Part shown: positions 46,093 to 56,039 of the stretch, piece after piece
Layout: every line of letters starts with the position of its first letter
Numbering within the stretch: position 1 is the stretch's first letter
NCBI GenBank assembly: GCA_038207265.1
Contig: JBBQZZ010000007.1
Coordinates: 124,001 to 188,000 of the forward strand
Origin: JACMLD01 sp038207265
GTDB lineage: Bacteria; Bacteroidota; Bacteroidia; Chitinophagales; Chitinophagaceae
DNA: 64,000 nt
Direction: 5' to 3'
Made by a program: the position numbers and the translations under genes
Notes under the pieces: generated by a model
Database searches by the model: none
What the model was told of the DNA's origin: nothing
Seen by the model: the letters and a program-made list of their open reading frames with translations, nothing else

Positions 46093-47445
46093 TTAAATAT
46101 TGGACATAACCGGGTGCACCCATGGAGAACGATAAGCCCGCTGTAACAATCTTGTGGCTTCTTCATCACCTGTTACAACCCGAAGTTGTGGATCATAATG
46201 CAGGGGTCTTTGCAGTTTCATAGACATATTGGCAAGGATACAACTGGCGGTGGATATATGTCCCTGCTCAATGTCGGCGACCGGCCTGGTGCCTTTGTTT
46301 ATTGCTTCAAGAAAATCAGTCATGTGCCTGCGCACCGCGGAAGCCACGTGCAGTTCTATGTCTTTTTCTTTCAGGTCTTCAGGATATTTTTCTTTTTCAT
46401 ATAGCACATCACCATGCAATTTCGTTCCACCATTTGCAGGAATAAAATCATACTTAAATACATCGGCGCACAGTGTTCCTTTTTCACCAAATATCTTAAA
46501 AGCCCAGGGATATTCCGGATCAGATGCTGTTCCCCATGCACGATGGGTCCACACACAGTTGAGATTGTCATAAGCGAATGTTGCTGTTTGAGTATCCGCA
46601 GTATTGCTTTTACCTTTCACATCAACATAAATACCACCTGTAGACGAAACAGTTTTTGGCCAGCCAAGATCCAACATCCATCTAACGGCATCAAACATAT
46701 GAATACACATATCACCCATTATTCCGTTGCTATATTCCATAAACGCGCGCCACCAACCGCGATGGGGTAATCCATCATAGGGACGCAATGGCGCGGGCCC
46801 TGTCCACATTTCATAGTCAAGAAAATCAGGAACAGCAGAAAGCGGTGGCTTTGCATTGGAGTGCATGTGATAATAGCAACACATTTCCGCATGATGTACT
46901 TTTCCCAACATACCAGCCTTTACAATTTTATCTCTTGCTTCAACTAAATGCGGGGTACTTCTTCTCTGGGTACCTACCTGCACTACCCGGTTGTATTTTC
47001 TGGCGGCTGCCATTATAGATTCACCTTCCGCTACATCTACGCTGATGGGTTTCTGCAGGTATATATGTGCGCCGGATTTTATTGAATCAATTGCCTGCAA
47101 GGCGTGCCAATGATCGGGTGAGCCGATCAAAACAATTTCTGGCTTTGTATCAGACAGCATCTTCCGGTAATCTGTATAAATATTTGGGGCCTGGTGATTC
47201 CAATGACGTTCGCTCACAAGTTTGGCAGCTTCATTCAATTGATGCTTATCTACATCGCAGAGACCTACCACATCGATGGGTGCTACCTGTATCAATTTAA
47301 ATAAATCACTCTTGCCGTACCAACCGGTACCTATCAAAGCAACTTTTCGCCGGGGCGCCATCGATGGAATATTGATTCGATTGGCGTTTAGCGCAGATAT
47401 CGCCACCAAAGCGGAACTGTTTCGTATAAAATTGCGCCGATCCAT
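46093..47445 (-). CDS. Gfo/Idh/MocA family oxidoreductase, exported
   Basis: 450 residues. An N-terminal Tat-like signal (MDRRNFIRNSSALVAISAL) is followed by a Rossmann fold with VALIGTGWYGKSDLFKLI and the DWH/EKP region GSPDHWHALQAIDSIKSGAHIYLQKPISVDVAEG. In place of EKP it has QKP, common among secreted Bacteroidota members. The C-terminal domain has GDMCIHMFDAVRWMLDLGWP. It oxidises or epimerises a sugar or sugar acid in the periplasm; substrate unknown. Surrounded by carbohydrate enzymes. Confidence 0.88.
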   Translation of the reverse strand: MDRRNFIRNSSALVAISALNANRINIPSMAPRRKVALIGTGWYGKSDLFKLIQVAPIDVVGLCDVDKHQLNEAAKLVSERHWNHQAPNIYTDYRKMLSDTKPEIVLIGSPDHWHALQAIDSIKSGAHIYLQKPISVDVAEGESIMAAARKYNRVVQVGTQRRSTPHLVEARDKIVKAGMLGKVHHAEMCCYYHMHSNAKPPLSAVPDFLDYEMWTGPAPLRPYDGLPHRGWWRAFMEYSNGIMGDMCIHMFDAVRWMLDLGWPKTVSSTGGIYVDVKGKSNTADTQTATFAYDNLNCVWTHRAWGTASDPEYPWAFKIFGEKGTLCADVFKYDFIPANGGTKLHGDVLYEKEKYPEDLKEKDIELHVASAVRRHMTDFLEAINKGTRPVADIEQGHISTASCILANMSMKLQRPLHYDPQLRVVTGDEEATRLLQRAYRSPWVHPVMSNI

Positions 47446-47625
47446 ATTTGAATGGTTATGTGATTAAATAATAGTGCAGCTACACTTCCTGGTTAAAGGT
47501 AGTCCAGTTTATTAAGTGTTTTGACTGAGAAAAAGATTAGTTCCTTATTTGTTTCAAAAAATGAATAATATTATGGCTCATCGAATGAATGATCAAGCAA
47601 TGATTGATGCATCATTTGTACAATG

Positions 47626-48480
47626 TTACTTTATGTCTTTGAAATCATATCCTAAAATAGTCATCATTGTGACAGCATAACGTTTCCCTAATTCACGGTA
47701 TCCGGCTGCATTAAAATGCAGGTTATCCGGACCGTCTGTACAACCAGCTGAGGAAATGACATGTGCAGTGGGAACGGTTTGCGGTAATAAGTCAATGATG
47801 TTATTCATGCTCGCACATTTTCCATCCTGGTCGGCATTTACCACTTCGCCAGCCAGCAAGGGAACCGATTTCGCACTGAGGTTGAGATCATGCAGCAAAT
47901 TCTCATATACAACTTTTACTTTTTGAGGCCAAAGTGTATCATTTGTATTACTTTCACCCTGGTGCAATAAAATTCCTTTTATCACACCGTCCTGTTGTCC
48001 TTTTTTTGCCATCGCTACCAGTCTTTCATAGGGGTTTCCATCGTATTCATTTATCATTCTTGCCATCCAGTCTGGTACCGTTGTTTTATAGGTTTGAGAA
48101 ATAGCTTTATCAAAAAGCTCAATTTTGCAACCTCCTATCGATACATTTATAATTCCAATACGAATATTTTTCGGTAGCCGTTCTACAAGGGTTCTGCCGA
48201 AATAATCAGCCGGCGTTAAACCTGTTCTGCAACGACATAAAGGTGGAACAGCCGTGTACCATTTTCCCATTTCTCTCCCGAGGTTTGGGCAGCTCACGGC
48301 CTCCAGTACCTGAAATCTCTTGTCGACATCAGCTGTGTCAACCGGTTCTATCCTGGCATTGCCTTCCATGTTGGACTGCCCAAATGACAAAAAGATATAG
48401 AAATCCGGATCCTGCGCAAAAACATCTGTTGCGGACTGCGACATCATTACCAATAACAGTAACTTCCATTTCAATTTCAT
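47626..48480 (-). CDS. Carbohydrate esterase, CE6/SGNH acetyl-xylan-esterase-like
   Basis: About 284 residues from the ATG at 48480 (MKLKWKLLLLVMMSQSATDVFAQ, signal peptide). The catalytic Ser is in FGQSNMEG, with an SGNH-type arrangement: GIINVSIGGCKIE, ILLHQGESNTND (His/Gln block) and the C-terminal DNLHFNAAGYRELGKRYA carrying Asp and His. This is the pattern of CE6 and sialate O-acetylesterase relatives, which remove acetyl groups from plant polysaccharides. It lies between the oxidoreductase and the double esterase. Confidence 0.87.
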   Translation of the reverse strand: MKLKWKLLLLVMMSQSATDVFAQDPDFYIFLSFGQSNMEGNARIEPVDTADVDKRFQVLEAVSCPNLGREMGKWYTAVPPLCRCRTGLTPADYFGRTLVERLPKNIRIGIINVSIGGCKIELFDKAISQTYKTTVPDWMARMINEYDGNPYERLVAMAKKGQQDGVIKGILLHQGESNTNDTLWPQKVKVVYENLLHDLNLSAKSVPLLAGEVVNADQDGKCASMNNIIDLLPQTVPTAHVISSAGCTDGPDNLHFNAAGYRELGKRYAVTMMTILGYDFKDIK

Positions 48481-48635
48481 AATAATAAATTTACTAACCA
48501 ATATTCATTTGCTTTGCCAAAATATTGCTGGTTTAAGTACTAAAAAAACACATCGCTTCATTGCTTTTTTGCGTTCGTTGCGTGAAATAAAATTAATCAC
48601 TTCGATTCTTATTGTTCGCTGCGTGAATTGAAAAT

Positions 48636-50561
48636 CTATTTAAATAGCAACTGTGCAAAATTAAACAGGTTATTTCTCCATACAGGCCAGGTATGACCGC
48701 CGGGGTATTCACTGTAGGAATATTTTATCTTTAATTCGTCAAGTTTTGCAATCATGGTCTGGCCGTTCTTCCAGGCAATATCTTCTTTACCTCCCTCCGA
48801 AATCCAGAAAACTTTCAGGTTATTATTTATCTTATCTGTATTTCCTTTCAAAAATTCATACTGAGCATCCGAAACAGCGTTCATCATAGGCATTATCCAA
48901 CCAGAACTGAATACACCGAGATAAGAAAACGTTTCAGTATTCCCAATGCCGGTATACAATGTGTGCAGCCCACCCAGTGAAAGTCCTGCCATTGCTCGAT
49001 TGCCTGCATCATTAAGGCTCCTGTAATTTTTTTCAATGAAAGGAATGATGGACTCTTTCATTTCTCGTTGAAATAACTTCAATGAGTTTGTAATTCCATC
49101 TGCACTGAAACCTCCCGCCCCAATGTTTGCATCGGGCATTACTACCAACATGGGTTTTGCTTTGCCGTCTGCAATCAGGTTATCTAGAATAAGATCTGTT
49201 TTACCTTGTGCGGCCCAACCTGTCTGATCTTCACCACCTCCATGCAGTATATACAAAACAGGGAATTTATCATTTTGCTTTTCATCGTAACCGGGCGGTG
49301 TATAAATATTCATCTGTCTCCAGGAGTTGGTAACTTTCGAAAAATATTTTTTTAACCTGATGTCACCATGTGGTACATCCCGCAATGCGTAGTAGGCCCC
49401 GCCGGTAAACGGTATTTCAATTCCACTGGCCATTCGCCCCATTCCATAAAAACTTTGGCTGGCTGGATCTGCCATGGCAACTCCGTCTATCAGCAAAGAA
49501 TAATAATGGAATCCCTCACTGATTGAATCAGTGGTAATTTTCCAAACGCCTGCTGTATCTTTTATCAAATCATATTTCTTACCAAGATCAATCTGTACTT
49601 TTTTTGCATCCGGTGCTTTTACATTAAACAGCACGCGGTTATCGGAAAGAATCTGCGGGTATCCGGCATTTCTTATGTTTGTTGCCGCAGGTGCACCCGC
49701 CACAGGGTACTTGGAAAACGTTGATGAATCAACCGGTTTAAAAATTAATTGGGAGTACATGAATAAACCGTTCTTCCAAACTTTAAAATCATGCACACCC
49801 GGTTCAATAAAATAAATATGCGGAACATCATGCAGCTTCAAATAGTCATGAGTCCGTTTGCTAAAACTAACCAGGCCGTCACTTGCACCGCAGGAGATAA
49901 ATAACAATTTAATTTTTGCTTTAGCAGCATTTGCGTCTGGCACTAACGCTGCCGGCGGTTTTGTATTAGGGGCTGCAGAGAACGCTCCTATCCATGCAAA
50001 CTTATCCAGGTTACCAAGTCCGAAATTTAAAGATTGTCCACCCCCCATTGACAATCCCGCGATGGCACGGTGCTCCCTGTCTTTTAAAACAGGATATTTC
50101 TTTTCAATGAATGGAATTAAATCATCTAATAAATCCTGTTCAAATGTTGCAAAGGCTTTCACCCTGGCACTATCGAAAATATTGCCGGTGACCCGATCAT
50201 CTTTCATCGCTCTCCCATTTGGCATAACAACAATCATGGGTTCAATTTTATCATCTGCGTAAAGGTTATCAAGTATTACCTGCGGCGTACCACCATTCAG
50301 CCATTCTCTTTCATCACCCCCAATACCGTGAAGCAAATAAAGAACAGGATACTTTCTTTCCTTAGAAAAACCGGGTGGGGTATAGATCAATGACTTTCGC
50401 TTTGAACCCACCGTTTTTGAATCATACATGATGGAATCAATTTTTCCATGCGCAATTCCAATTCTTAAAGAGTCGAAACCCGCGGCAGCAGGCATCACCT
50501 GTGCAGTAACCATTACCGAGATAAACGTCAAAGCCAGCACTGTAATAATTGATTTGTTCAT
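48636..50561 (-). CDS. Double CE1-type esterase (two catalytic domains)
   Basis: 641 residues from the ATG at 50561 (MNKSIITVLALTFISVMVTAQ, signal peptide). Domain 1 (about 30-285) and domain 3 (about 400-641) are both alpha/beta-hydrolase CE1/esterase-D domains, each with LYLLHG or LYILHG, the nucleophile elbows GLSMGGGQS and GLSLGGLHT, and a C-terminal His (VHDFKVW; GGHTWPVW). Between them (about 290-395) is an E-set/CBM48-like module. Two full esterases in one chain are unusual and suggest acetyl or feruloyl removal from linked substrates. Confidence 0.87.
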   Translation of the reverse strand: MNKSIITVLALTFISVMVTAQVMPAAAGFDSLRIGIAHGKIDSIMYDSKTVGSKRKSLIYTPPGFSKERKYPVLYLLHGIGGDEREWLNGGTPQVILDNLYADDKIEPMIVVMPNGRAMKDDRVTGNIFDSARVKAFATFEQDLLDDLIPFIEKKYPVLKDREHRAIAGLSMGGGQSLNFGLGNLDKFAWIGAFSAAPNTKPPAALVPDANAAKAKIKLLFISCGASDGLVSFSKRTHDYLKLHDVPHIYFIEPGVHDFKVWKNGLFMYSQLIFKPVDSSTFSKYPVAGAPAATNIRNAGYPQILSDNRVLFNVKAPDAKKVQIDLGKKYDLIKDTAGVWKITTDSISEGFHYYSLLIDGVAMADPASQSFYGMGRMASGIEIPFTGGAYYALRDVPHGDIRLKKYFSKVTNSWRQMNIYTPPGYDEKQNDKFPVLYILHGGGEDQTGWAAQGKTDLILDNLIADGKAKPMLVVMPDANIGAGGFSADGITNSLKLFQREMKESIIPFIEKNYRSLNDAGNRAMAGLSLGGLHTLYTGIGNTETFSYLGVFSSGWIMPMMNAVSDAQYEFLKGNTDKINNNLKVFWISEGGKEDIAWKNGQTMIAKLDELKIKYSYSEYPGGHTWPVWRNNLFNFAQLLFK

Positions 50562-50626
50562 AAATGTTCTTTTTGTTTTGATGTACTTTTTACGAAATGT
50601 TGTCGTGCGGGATTTTCCAATATTGA

Positions 50627-50935
50627 TTAACGGAATATTTCCTGTACGGAGGCAGTCAAATATAATTTGCAATTCATCCATGTATGACCTCCCGAAACAA
50701 TGTATGGCTTTACGTGAATCCTCTTTTCTTTCATTGGCACCTGTGCAGCAATAAACTGACTACCGCTAAGTTTAACATCCTCTGTATAGGGTACCAGATA
50801 ACGAAAAACAACCGTTTTATATTCATTTACCTGTGGTGATATAATGAATGGACCGCGCGGCGATTGACTATTTGCAGCAAGCGAAATACAAATGATACTG
50901 CATGCCATGAGTAACCGAAAATATTTCATTGGCAT
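50627..50935 (-). pseudogene. Internally deleted remnant of a CE1 esterase
   Basis: 102 residues. The N-terminal part has a signal peptide and the start of the CBM48-like module of such esterases (RGPFIISPQVNEYKTVVFRYLVPYTEDVKLSG). It then jumps, around MKEKRIHVKPY, to the very end of an esterase domain: IVSGGHTWMNCKLYLTASVQEIF, which normally holds the catalytic His. The intervening module end and almost the whole catalytic domain are missing. An in-frame internal deletion explains this best. It lies between the intact double esterase and GH95 genes. Confidence 0.78.
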
Positions 50936-50947
50936 TAAATTTATTTT

Positions 50948-53413
50948 TTAATCAATTGACACCAACGAAATAATTGCGCCTTTCTTTGCCGGAATATCGT
51001 ACAGCACTGTTTGTTTGAGTTTGGGTAAATCAATATTTGCTTTTTCCGAAATAATGGGTTTAATAACTGTTTCTGTCTGATAAAAGGGATTCCCATTTTC
51101 TCCGGCTGCATTTTTTAATTTCACAGCATTTGTGCTTTTCATTTGATTAGGAAGTCTTAAGCGAAGGTTCCCAGCCATTATTGATTTAATAATTAATTTG
51201 GTAACTTTTCCATCTTTCCAATCCATACGAATTATTTCAAAGCCACCTCTTGCGCGCAGACCACTTACACTTCCATTCGACTTCCATACATCGGGCAACG
51301 CTGGCAACAGGTGCAGGGTACCATCATCACTTTGCATCAACATCTCTGTAATTCCAGAAGTGCATCCGAAATTTCCATCGATCTGAAAAGGAGGATGTGC
51401 ATCAAATAAGTTATTATAAGTACCGCCGCCACCTTCGTTGGTTCCAACAGGCGTTAATTGGTTCTGAATAAGTTTATAGGCGTGATTTCCATCTTGTAAC
51501 TTTGCCCACCAATTCACTTTCCAACCCATGCTCCATCCCGTAGAGACATCGCCGCGCTGGAGCAATGTATTCTTTGCAGCAATAAATAATTCCGGGGTAC
51601 GATAAGCTGAAATTTGATTGGAAGGAAACAGTCCATATAAATGTGAGATGTGACGATGATGATCATTGGGATCATCTATATCATCTAACCATTCCTGAAG
51701 TTGACTATGCTGACCAATTTGCATGGGTGCAAGCCTGCCCCGCATTTGCCTGATGGTATCTGAAAATAATTTGTCTTTATTTAAAATTTCAGCAGCCTTT
51801 ATTAATGTACTGAATACATCAAAAACAATTTGATTGGTCATTGTTGTGCCTGCGTCCAGTGACGATCCCTGGTGTGCCGCAGGTGCGTTTTCGGGAGACA
51901 TATCAGGATTAGCGACCAACCATTTTTTAGTTGGATGCTCCACCAAAAAATCAACATAAAAAAGTGCTGCACCTTTTAATACTGAGTATACAGATGCCAG
52001 GTAAGTTTTATCACCGCTATAAAGGTAGTGCTGCCAAAGATGCTGGCTGGTCCAACCTCCGCCATTGATCCATGTACCCCAAAATGCTCCGTCAATTGCA
52101 CCGGTTGCCCGCCATATATCTGTATTGTGATGCGCCATCCATCCTCTTGCGCCATACATATCCTTTGCAGTTTGCTCACCCGTAACAGACAATTCTTTTA
52201 CCATATTAAGAAATGGTTCATGTAATTCTGCCAGGTTGGTTTTTTCCGCAGGCCAGTAATTCATCTCCGCATTAATATTGATGGTATACTTGCTGTCCCA
52301 TGGCGGGCGAATCTTATTATTCCATATCCCCTGCAGGTTGGCTGGCTGACCACCGGGCTGAGAAGCTGAAATTAAAAGATAGCGGCCGTACTGATAGTAA
52401 AGTGTTACCAATGCTGGATCATTGACTGTATTAAAATTCTTTAGTCTTTCATCGGTAGGTTTATTGGCAGCATCCGTTTTTCCTAAATCAAGCATCACCC
52501 TTTTAAAATATTTCTGGTAAGCAATTATATGGCCCTGGCGAATGGTTAAAAATGGTTTAACCACAGCGTTGGGCAGGTATGATGCAGCCCGTGCCTTTTC
52601 ATCTCCATTTAAATCTTTATAACTATTGAAATTTGTTGCAATAGAAATATAAATTGTAACAGCGTTTGCATTTTTTACACTGACAGACGTATCAGTTGAC
52701 TGAAATGTTCCACCTTCTGCTTTGAATTCTGCTAACCCACTGTATTTAACCAGGCCTTTTACCGTTTCATGGTCCATTGTAGTACCGGAAATCTGTAATT
52801 GATGCTGGCCATTCGTGTGAACCTTTACGTTAGGTTGGGGAGTAGTATAAAAAGCCGTAAAGGAGATTTGTCCTGGTTTGCTTGCTGTCAGGTGCATTAC
52901 TACCACCCTATCCGGAATGGATGCCAGCACTTCTCTTTCGTACACTACCTCTCCAACCTGGTACCTGGTCATTGCAATCGCTTGCTCAATATCCAGTTCA
53001 CGGTAGTAATGACTATAATTATCGTGGCCGGGAAATTTTAGATTAAGTTCGCCAGCCGGTTCAAACATCTGTCCCTGTGATTTTTTGCTGATGATTATAC
53101 GGTTTGCCATCTGTTCCGCCTCTTTCTGTTTACCATCAAAAATTAAAGCGCGCAATGCTGATAAAGAATCAAAGCAGGCTGTATTATCGTTTCGGTTTGG
53201 GCTTCCGCTCCATAATGTATGTTCGTTCAATTGTATCATTTCATTGCCTGCATTTCCATAAACCATTGCCCCCAGCCTGCCATTGCCAATGGGCAATGCA
53301 TTCTCCCAGACATTGCCCGCAGGAGTATTATACCATAGTTTTAACGACATGTTTTTTTGCGAAACGCAAAATTGACTGGATACCAACAAACAAACATTCA
53401 ATATCAATTTCAT
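50948..53413 (-). CDS. Glycoside hydrolase family 95 (alpha-L-fucosidase/galactosidase type)
   Basis: About 821 residues from the ATG at 53413 (MKLILNVCLLVSSQFCVSQ, signal peptide). The N-terminal beta-sandwich begins LWYNTPAGNVWENALPIGNGRLGAMVYG, the GH95 signature. The helical barrel has LQGIWNNKIRPPWDSKYTININAEMNYWPA, GWMAHHNTDIWR and HRHISHLYGLFPS, with catalytic Glu and Asn/Asp residues in these blocks. A C-terminal beta domain completes it. The family removes terminal alpha-L-fucose or alpha-L-galactose from plant polysaccharides or glycans. It lies within the carbohydrate region. Confidence 0.93.
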   Translation of the reverse strand: MKLILNVCLLVSSQFCVSQKNMSLKLWYNTPAGNVWENALPIGNGRLGAMVYGNAGNEMIQLNEHTLWSGSPNRNDNTACFDSLSALRALIFDGKQKEAEQMANRIIISKKSQGQMFEPAGELNLKFPGHDNYSHYYRELDIEQAIAMTRYQVGEVVYEREVLASIPDRVVVMHLTASKPGQISFTAFYTTPQPNVKVHTNGQHQLQISGTTMDHETVKGLVKYSGLAEFKAEGGTFQSTDTSVSVKNANAVTIYISIATNFNSYKDLNGDEKARAASYLPNAVVKPFLTIRQGHIIAYQKYFKRVMLDLGKTDAANKPTDERLKNFNTVNDPALVTLYYQYGRYLLISASQPGGQPANLQGIWNNKIRPPWDSKYTININAEMNYWPAEKTNLAELHEPFLNMVKELSVTGEQTAKDMYGARGWMAHHNTDIWRATGAIDGAFWGTWINGGGWTSQHLWQHYLYSGDKTYLASVYSVLKGAALFYVDFLVEHPTKKWLVANPDMSPENAPAAHQGSSLDAGTTMTNQIVFDVFSTLIKAAEILNKDKLFSDTIRQMRGRLAPMQIGQHSQLQEWLDDIDDPNDHHRHISHLYGLFPSNQISAYRTPELFIAAKNTLLQRGDVSTGWSMGWKVNWWAKLQDGNHAYKLIQNQLTPVGTNEGGGGTYNNLFDAHPPFQIDGNFGCTSGITEMLMQSDDGTLHLLPALPDVWKSNGSVSGLRARGGFEIIRMDWKDGKVTKLIIKSIMAGNLRLRLPNQMKSTNAVKLKNAAGENGNPFYQTETVIKPIISEKANIDLPKLKQTVLYDIPAKKGAIISLVSID

Positions 53414-53579
53414 AGAAAAAAAATTTAAACCTGTATTTTTTAATGCCATCGCTAGTTATTTTGATTTTTAGAAAACTGTGCTATGCAATAATGACATACA
53501 CTCATTTTACTATAGGTACGAAGAATTTACCGATTCGCCGATGCTCATTACATTCAACTTCCACCACCAAACTTATTTA

Positions 53580-55091
53580 TTATTGCAACGCAGCAATCTT
53601 TTCAAATTCATTACCCAGTTTATGGCTGAGGCTTTCAAAAATTTCAAAGTATTTCATATAGATTTTATGATTATTTTCTGCTGGTGAATATCGTTCTCCA
53701 ATTTCTATCTGGCAGGCGGCATCATCCAGGGATTTGAAAATTCCCATGTCTGTCGCCGCCAGTAAGAAAGCACCTATGCTTACACTATTGGCGTTCTTGG
53801 TTACATTTACCTGCGTGTTAAACATATCGCCAATCATCTGCGCACAAAACGGAATGGTTGCAAAACTTCCATTGACGGAAAGACTGCTGATATTCCTGTG
53901 TTCTTTCAGCATTTTGCCGATGCTGTAAATTTCGTATAGTATTCCTTCAATCGTTGCCCTGATAAAATGCTGGCGTTCGTGTTTGATATTAATACCAAAA
54001 TACATCCCTCTTGCATCCGGGTTCCAGATAGGAGCTCTTTCGCCCAGCAGGTAAGGTAAAAACAACAATCCTTCCGAACCTGTAATTATTTTTGTTGCTT
54101 CCTGCAACAGATTATTCATACAGCTTTCCGTATCGTAAGCAGTAGTGAAATCTCCAAATTGTTTTGCGAACCACTCAAATATGCCGCCACCGCTGTTGCT
54201 GGGACCTCCGCTTACAAAACAATCTTCAGTTATTAAATAATTAAACACCCTTTTATTTTTATCGCGGATCATTTTGTTTCCTACTACACGCACTGCACTG
54301 CTGTCTTCAATGGTTATGGTTGCCCTGTCACTGTTCCAGATACCGGCCCCCAGGGTTGCCATGCATCCATCACTGGATCCAATCAATACTTTTGTTTCGC
54401 TGCTAAGTCCCAGTGAATTTTGATAAGCCTTCTTAAGAGGACCCGGACTGGTGAATACAGGAACAAGTTGCGGCAATTTTTCAATTGTTATACCAGCAAA
54501 ATCAAGCGCTGCAGCCTCCCATTTTATTTTATGGATATTAAGCATACCTGTAGCGCAAGCCAGGCTGTAATCAATCATGTATTCACCGGTTAATTGATGA
54601 ATAACGTACGATTTTATGGATAAAAATTTGCCCGCCTGTTTAAAATTTTGCGTATCATTTTTTTTCATCCAGGCAATTTTCAACATAGGTGACATCGGAT
54701 GCAGTGGTGTTCCCGTACTTTCATAAATTTTATCTGCCAATGTAGAAGCATTGATTTCTTTGGCTTCCTTTTTTGCCCTGTTATCGGCCCAGGTAAATGC
54801 GTTTCCCAGTGGTATTCCATTTTTATCAACCGGCAACACACTGTGCATAGAAGAACTAAAGCAGATGGATGCTACTTTGTATTTTTTAGGATGTATCTTT
54901 TCATTTAACAGGTTTTTCAGTACGTACAGCATGGTAATAAAAATTTGCTCGGGGTCCTGTTCGCTATAATCGGGTTGAGAATGAAATGTGGGATAATATC
55001 CCTTCATACTACCGATGACGGCTCCGTTCAAATCAAATGCAAAAATTCTAACTGCATTGGTTCCAAGTTCAATGGTGATGATGCACTTCAT
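53580..55091 (-). CDS. FGGY-family carbohydrate kinase (gluconokinase-like)
   Basis: 503 residues with the actin-like ATPase fold of FGGY kinases. Visible are the N-terminal IIIELGTNAVRIFAFDL-type phosphate loop (here IITIELGTNAVRIFAFDL), AFTWADNRA, GSSDGCMATLGAG, the catalytic-site block GGPSNSGGGIFEWFAKQFG and LPYLLGERAPIWNPDARG. The last two are characteristic of gluconokinases, so D-gluconate or a related sugar acid is the best guess. It follows the AraC-type gene by 8 bp and is probably co-transcribed. Confidence 0.85.
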   Translation of the reverse strand: MKCIITIELGTNAVRIFAFDLNGAVIGSMKGYYPTFHSQPDYSEQDPEQIFITMLYVLKNLLNEKIHPKKYKVASICFSSSMHSVLPVDKNGIPLGNAFTWADNRAKKEAKEINASTLADKIYESTGTPLHPMSPMLKIAWMKKNDTQNFKQAGKFLSIKSYVIHQLTGEYMIDYSLACATGMLNIHKIKWEAAALDFAGITIEKLPQLVPVFTSPGPLKKAYQNSLGLSSETKVLIGSSDGCMATLGAGIWNSDRATITIEDSSAVRVVGNKMIRDKNKRVFNYLITEDCFVSGGPSNSGGGIFEWFAKQFGDFTTAYDTESCMNNLLQEATKIITGSEGLLFLPYLLGERAPIWNPDARGMYFGINIKHERQHFIRATIEGILYEIYSIGKMLKEHRNISSLSVNGSFATIPFCAQMIGDMFNTQVNVTKNANSVSIGAFLLAATDMGIFKSLDDAACQIEIGERYSPAENNHKIYMKYFEIFESLSHKLGNEFEKIAALQ

Positions 55092-55099
55092 AAAATAAT

Positions 55100-55987
55100 T
55101 TAATCATTATAAGAATTGTTTCTCCGGAACTCGCCGGGTGTATAGCCAGTAAGTTTTTTAAAGGTTGTTGAAAAATGCTGCGACGAATAAAAACCAGTAT
55201 CAAGCGCTATATCAGTTATGCTCACTTCTTTCTTTTTTAATAACCTGATGGCTTCAGAAATGCGGATATTGATAAGGTAGTTGATAGGTGTAAATCCGGT
55301 ATAATTTTTTACCTTTTCGTTAAACAAGGTAGTACCCATACCGGCAATAGCGGCCATTTCTTCTACCGTCCATTGATGGGAAAGATCATTCCTCAAAGCT
55401 TCTTCCATGTTCATAAAGACTTTCGGAAAATCCCGGGCAGGATTATTTTGCCGTGTCATTTGGCGGGTAATGATAATGAGCAACTCATCAATCAAATGAT
55501 TAATTCTTGTGATGAAACCCAGTTCATGATTGTGGATCTCACAATTAATATGATGAAAAATGCGGTTGGCTTCATTCAATTTTGACAACACCGGATTTTT
55601 ATTAAGACTGAGCAACTTCCCAATGGCAAGGCTTTCATGATCGCTGAGGCTACTCCATTTTCCAGGAACCAGTTCTCCTGTTTTTAATTTTTGAATTTTA
55701 ATCTGAATGCAGCTGATACTGCCCAGCTCAAGGATGCCTTTATCGTTACCAAACTTTTGCCCGGGTAAAATTAAAACAACATCTCCTGGAAATAATATGT
55801 AAGACTGTTCATTCAGCCTCCATTCAAATCGTCCTTCATTTATAAAATAGATACACAATCCTTCAGTAACCTGATCAGGAAAAGAATGCAATTGTATGGA
55901 AGAATTTTTTTTCGTACTCAGCTCCAGGATATGGGGAAACAGGCTCAGCTTTGACGTAGCACCCTGCTGGTAATGAAATTGAAGCAT
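55100..55987 (-). CDS. AraC-family transcription regulator
   Basis: 295 residues. An N-terminal cupin-like sensing half (INEGRFEWRLNEQSYILFPGDVVLILPGQ) precedes two C-terminal helix-turn-helix units: WTVEEMAAIAGMGTTLFNEKVKNYTG and VSITDIALDTGFYSSQHFSTTFKKLTGYTPGEFR. It probably controls the neighbouring sugar-acid kinase and dehydratase genes in response to a sugar. It is divergent from the region holding the SusD remnant. Confidence 0.92.
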   Translation of the reverse strand: MLQFHYQQGATSKLSLFPHILELSTKKNSSIQLHSFPDQVTEGLCIYFINEGRFEWRLNEQSYILFPGDVVLILPGQKFGNDKGILELGSISCIQIKIQKLKTGELVPGKWSSLSDHESLAIGKLLSLNKNPVLSKLNEANRIFHHINCEIHNHELGFITRINHLIDELLIIITRQMTRQNNPARDFPKVFMNMEEALRNDLSHQWTVEEMAAIAGMGTTLFNEKVKNYTGFTPINYLINIRISEAIRLLKKKEVSITDIALDTGFYSSQHFSTTFKKLTGYTPGEFRRNNSYND

Positions 55988-56039
55988 CGTTTGTTAAATA
56001 ATTTTCAACACCTAAAGAAAGTTAAAAATAGCTATTCGT

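Noticed and set aside
47446..47625. Searched for a small gene or RNA between the oxidoreductase and CE6 genes
   Set aside because: No coding frame, box or convincing hairpin found.
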